From JBGPYB01 sp041493035 (GTDB lineage: Bacteria > Acidobacteriota > Vicinamibacteria > Fen-336), in the NCBI GenBank assembly GCA_041493035.1, contig JBGPYB010000206.1, positions 1 to 6,866 on the forward strand: DNA of 6,866 nt. The letters are read 5' to 3'. The notes under the pieces were generated by a model. That model was not told where the DNA came from. It did not search any database and saw nothing but the letters and a program-made list of their open reading frames with translations. Shown here piece by piece: positions 6,474 to 6,866 of the stretch. Position numbers and translations under genes: made by a program. Numbering within the stretch: position 1 is the first letter of the stretch; each line of letters opens with the position of its first letter.

Positions 6474-6866
6474 ATGCGTAGTGTTTCCGTCGCCGGGATC
6501 GCTCTGGGTGTGCTGGCGGGCATCGTGGCAGCCGTATCCCCCGGCTCGGGCGCCGCGGCGCCGCCGCCCGACGCCGAAGTCGTGGCGGCCTTCGCGAAGC
6601 AGGGCATCCGCATCACTGTCGGAGAAGCCGTCGCCATCCGCGCCGACGTGGCCTTGGCCCTCGACGAGGCCCGCGCCCACGGCATCGGCAACAGCAAGGT
6701 CGACTTCTCGGCCGTCGAGATCGCAACGCGGCTCCGCCTCGACACCTCCCCGGGCTCGAACACCGTGCGCAACGTCGTCGGCGCCATCCGCTACCTGCTG
6801 GACCAGGGCGCCAACATCACACGGGCAACGCCTCCCCCGGAGTGGAAGCGCTACTACGACCGCGCC
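6474..6866 (+). CDS. Unrecognised secreted protein, N-terminal part (3' end outside window)
   Basis: Open from ATG 6474 to the last base: 131 codons without a stop. GGGGGAGG at 6461-6468, 5 bases before the ATG, is a good ribosome site. The start MRSVSVAGIALGVLAGIVAA is a clear Sec signal peptide (short basic n-region, 18-20 residue hydrophobic core) with a likely cleavage after AAA near residue 29. The mature part begins with a Pro-rich stretch, then looks helical and mixed-charge: KQGIRITVGEAVAIRADVA (42-60), a segment around SAVEIATRLRLD (79-90), and TVRNVVGAIRYLLDQGANI (97-115). I do not recognise a family. No lipobox Cys and no further membrane segment is visible. It follows the exported oxidoreductase by 83 bp with no clear terminator between, so it may share the transcript. 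Confidence 0.8.
   Translation, partial: MRSVSVAGIALGVLAGIVAAVSPGSGAAAPPPDAEVVAAFAKQGIRITVGEAVAIRADVALALDEARAHGIGNSKVDFSAVEIATRLRLDTSPGSNTVRNVVGAIRYLLDQGANITRATPPPEWKRYYDRA

Overview
The window is a piece of G+C-rich bacterial chromosome, roughly two thirds G+C by eye. Genes are densely packed with short gaps. It suggests a soil or subsurface bacterium of the Acidobacteriota or Methylomirabilota/Rokubacteria kind. The reasons are the actinobacterial/cyanobacterial-type long transaldolase, a Tat-exported Gfo/Idh/MocA oxidoreductase and a DUF433/DUF5615 pair. This placement is inference; no rRNA or marker gene is present.

Region 1 (1-2747, plus strand) is a sugar-phosphate operon. It holds the C-terminal part of a transketolase that begins upstream of the window, a complete transaldolase with its Schiff-base lysine, and a CbbY-like HAD phosphatase. 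Gaps are 38 and 29 bp. The first two run the non-oxidative pentose phosphate (or Calvin-Benson) carbon rearrangements. The third probably removes a phosphorylated sugar by-product.

Region 2 (2748-3218, plus strand) is a single-gene cold-shock unit. It has a 213-bp leader containing a terminator-like hairpin, a 67-residue CspA-type protein with a strong Shine-Dalgarno, and a strong GNRA-loop intrinsic terminator.

Region 3 (3292-4760, minus strand) is a toxin-antitoxin-like module and the most unusual part of the window. A small DUF433 protein is followed after 3 bp by a 402-residue protein. Its N-terminal ~120 residues are a complete DUF5615 PIN-like domain, and its C-terminal ~255 residues look like an RNase H-fold nuclease related to DUF429. 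Two predicted nuclease folds thus sit in one chain where normally only the PIN-like protein is found. A candidate promoter upstream has a palindrome exactly between its -35 and -10 boxes, and its start point would fall close to the ATG.

Region 4 (4936-6866, plus strand) faces away from the toxin-like module. It encodes a complete Tat-exported Gfo/Idh/MocA oxidoreductase, then the first 131 residues of an unrecognised protein with a signal peptide that runs off the window. Both products appear to act outside the cytoplasm. No IS element, tRNA, rRNA, CRISPR array or gene-free stretch over 300 bp was seen.
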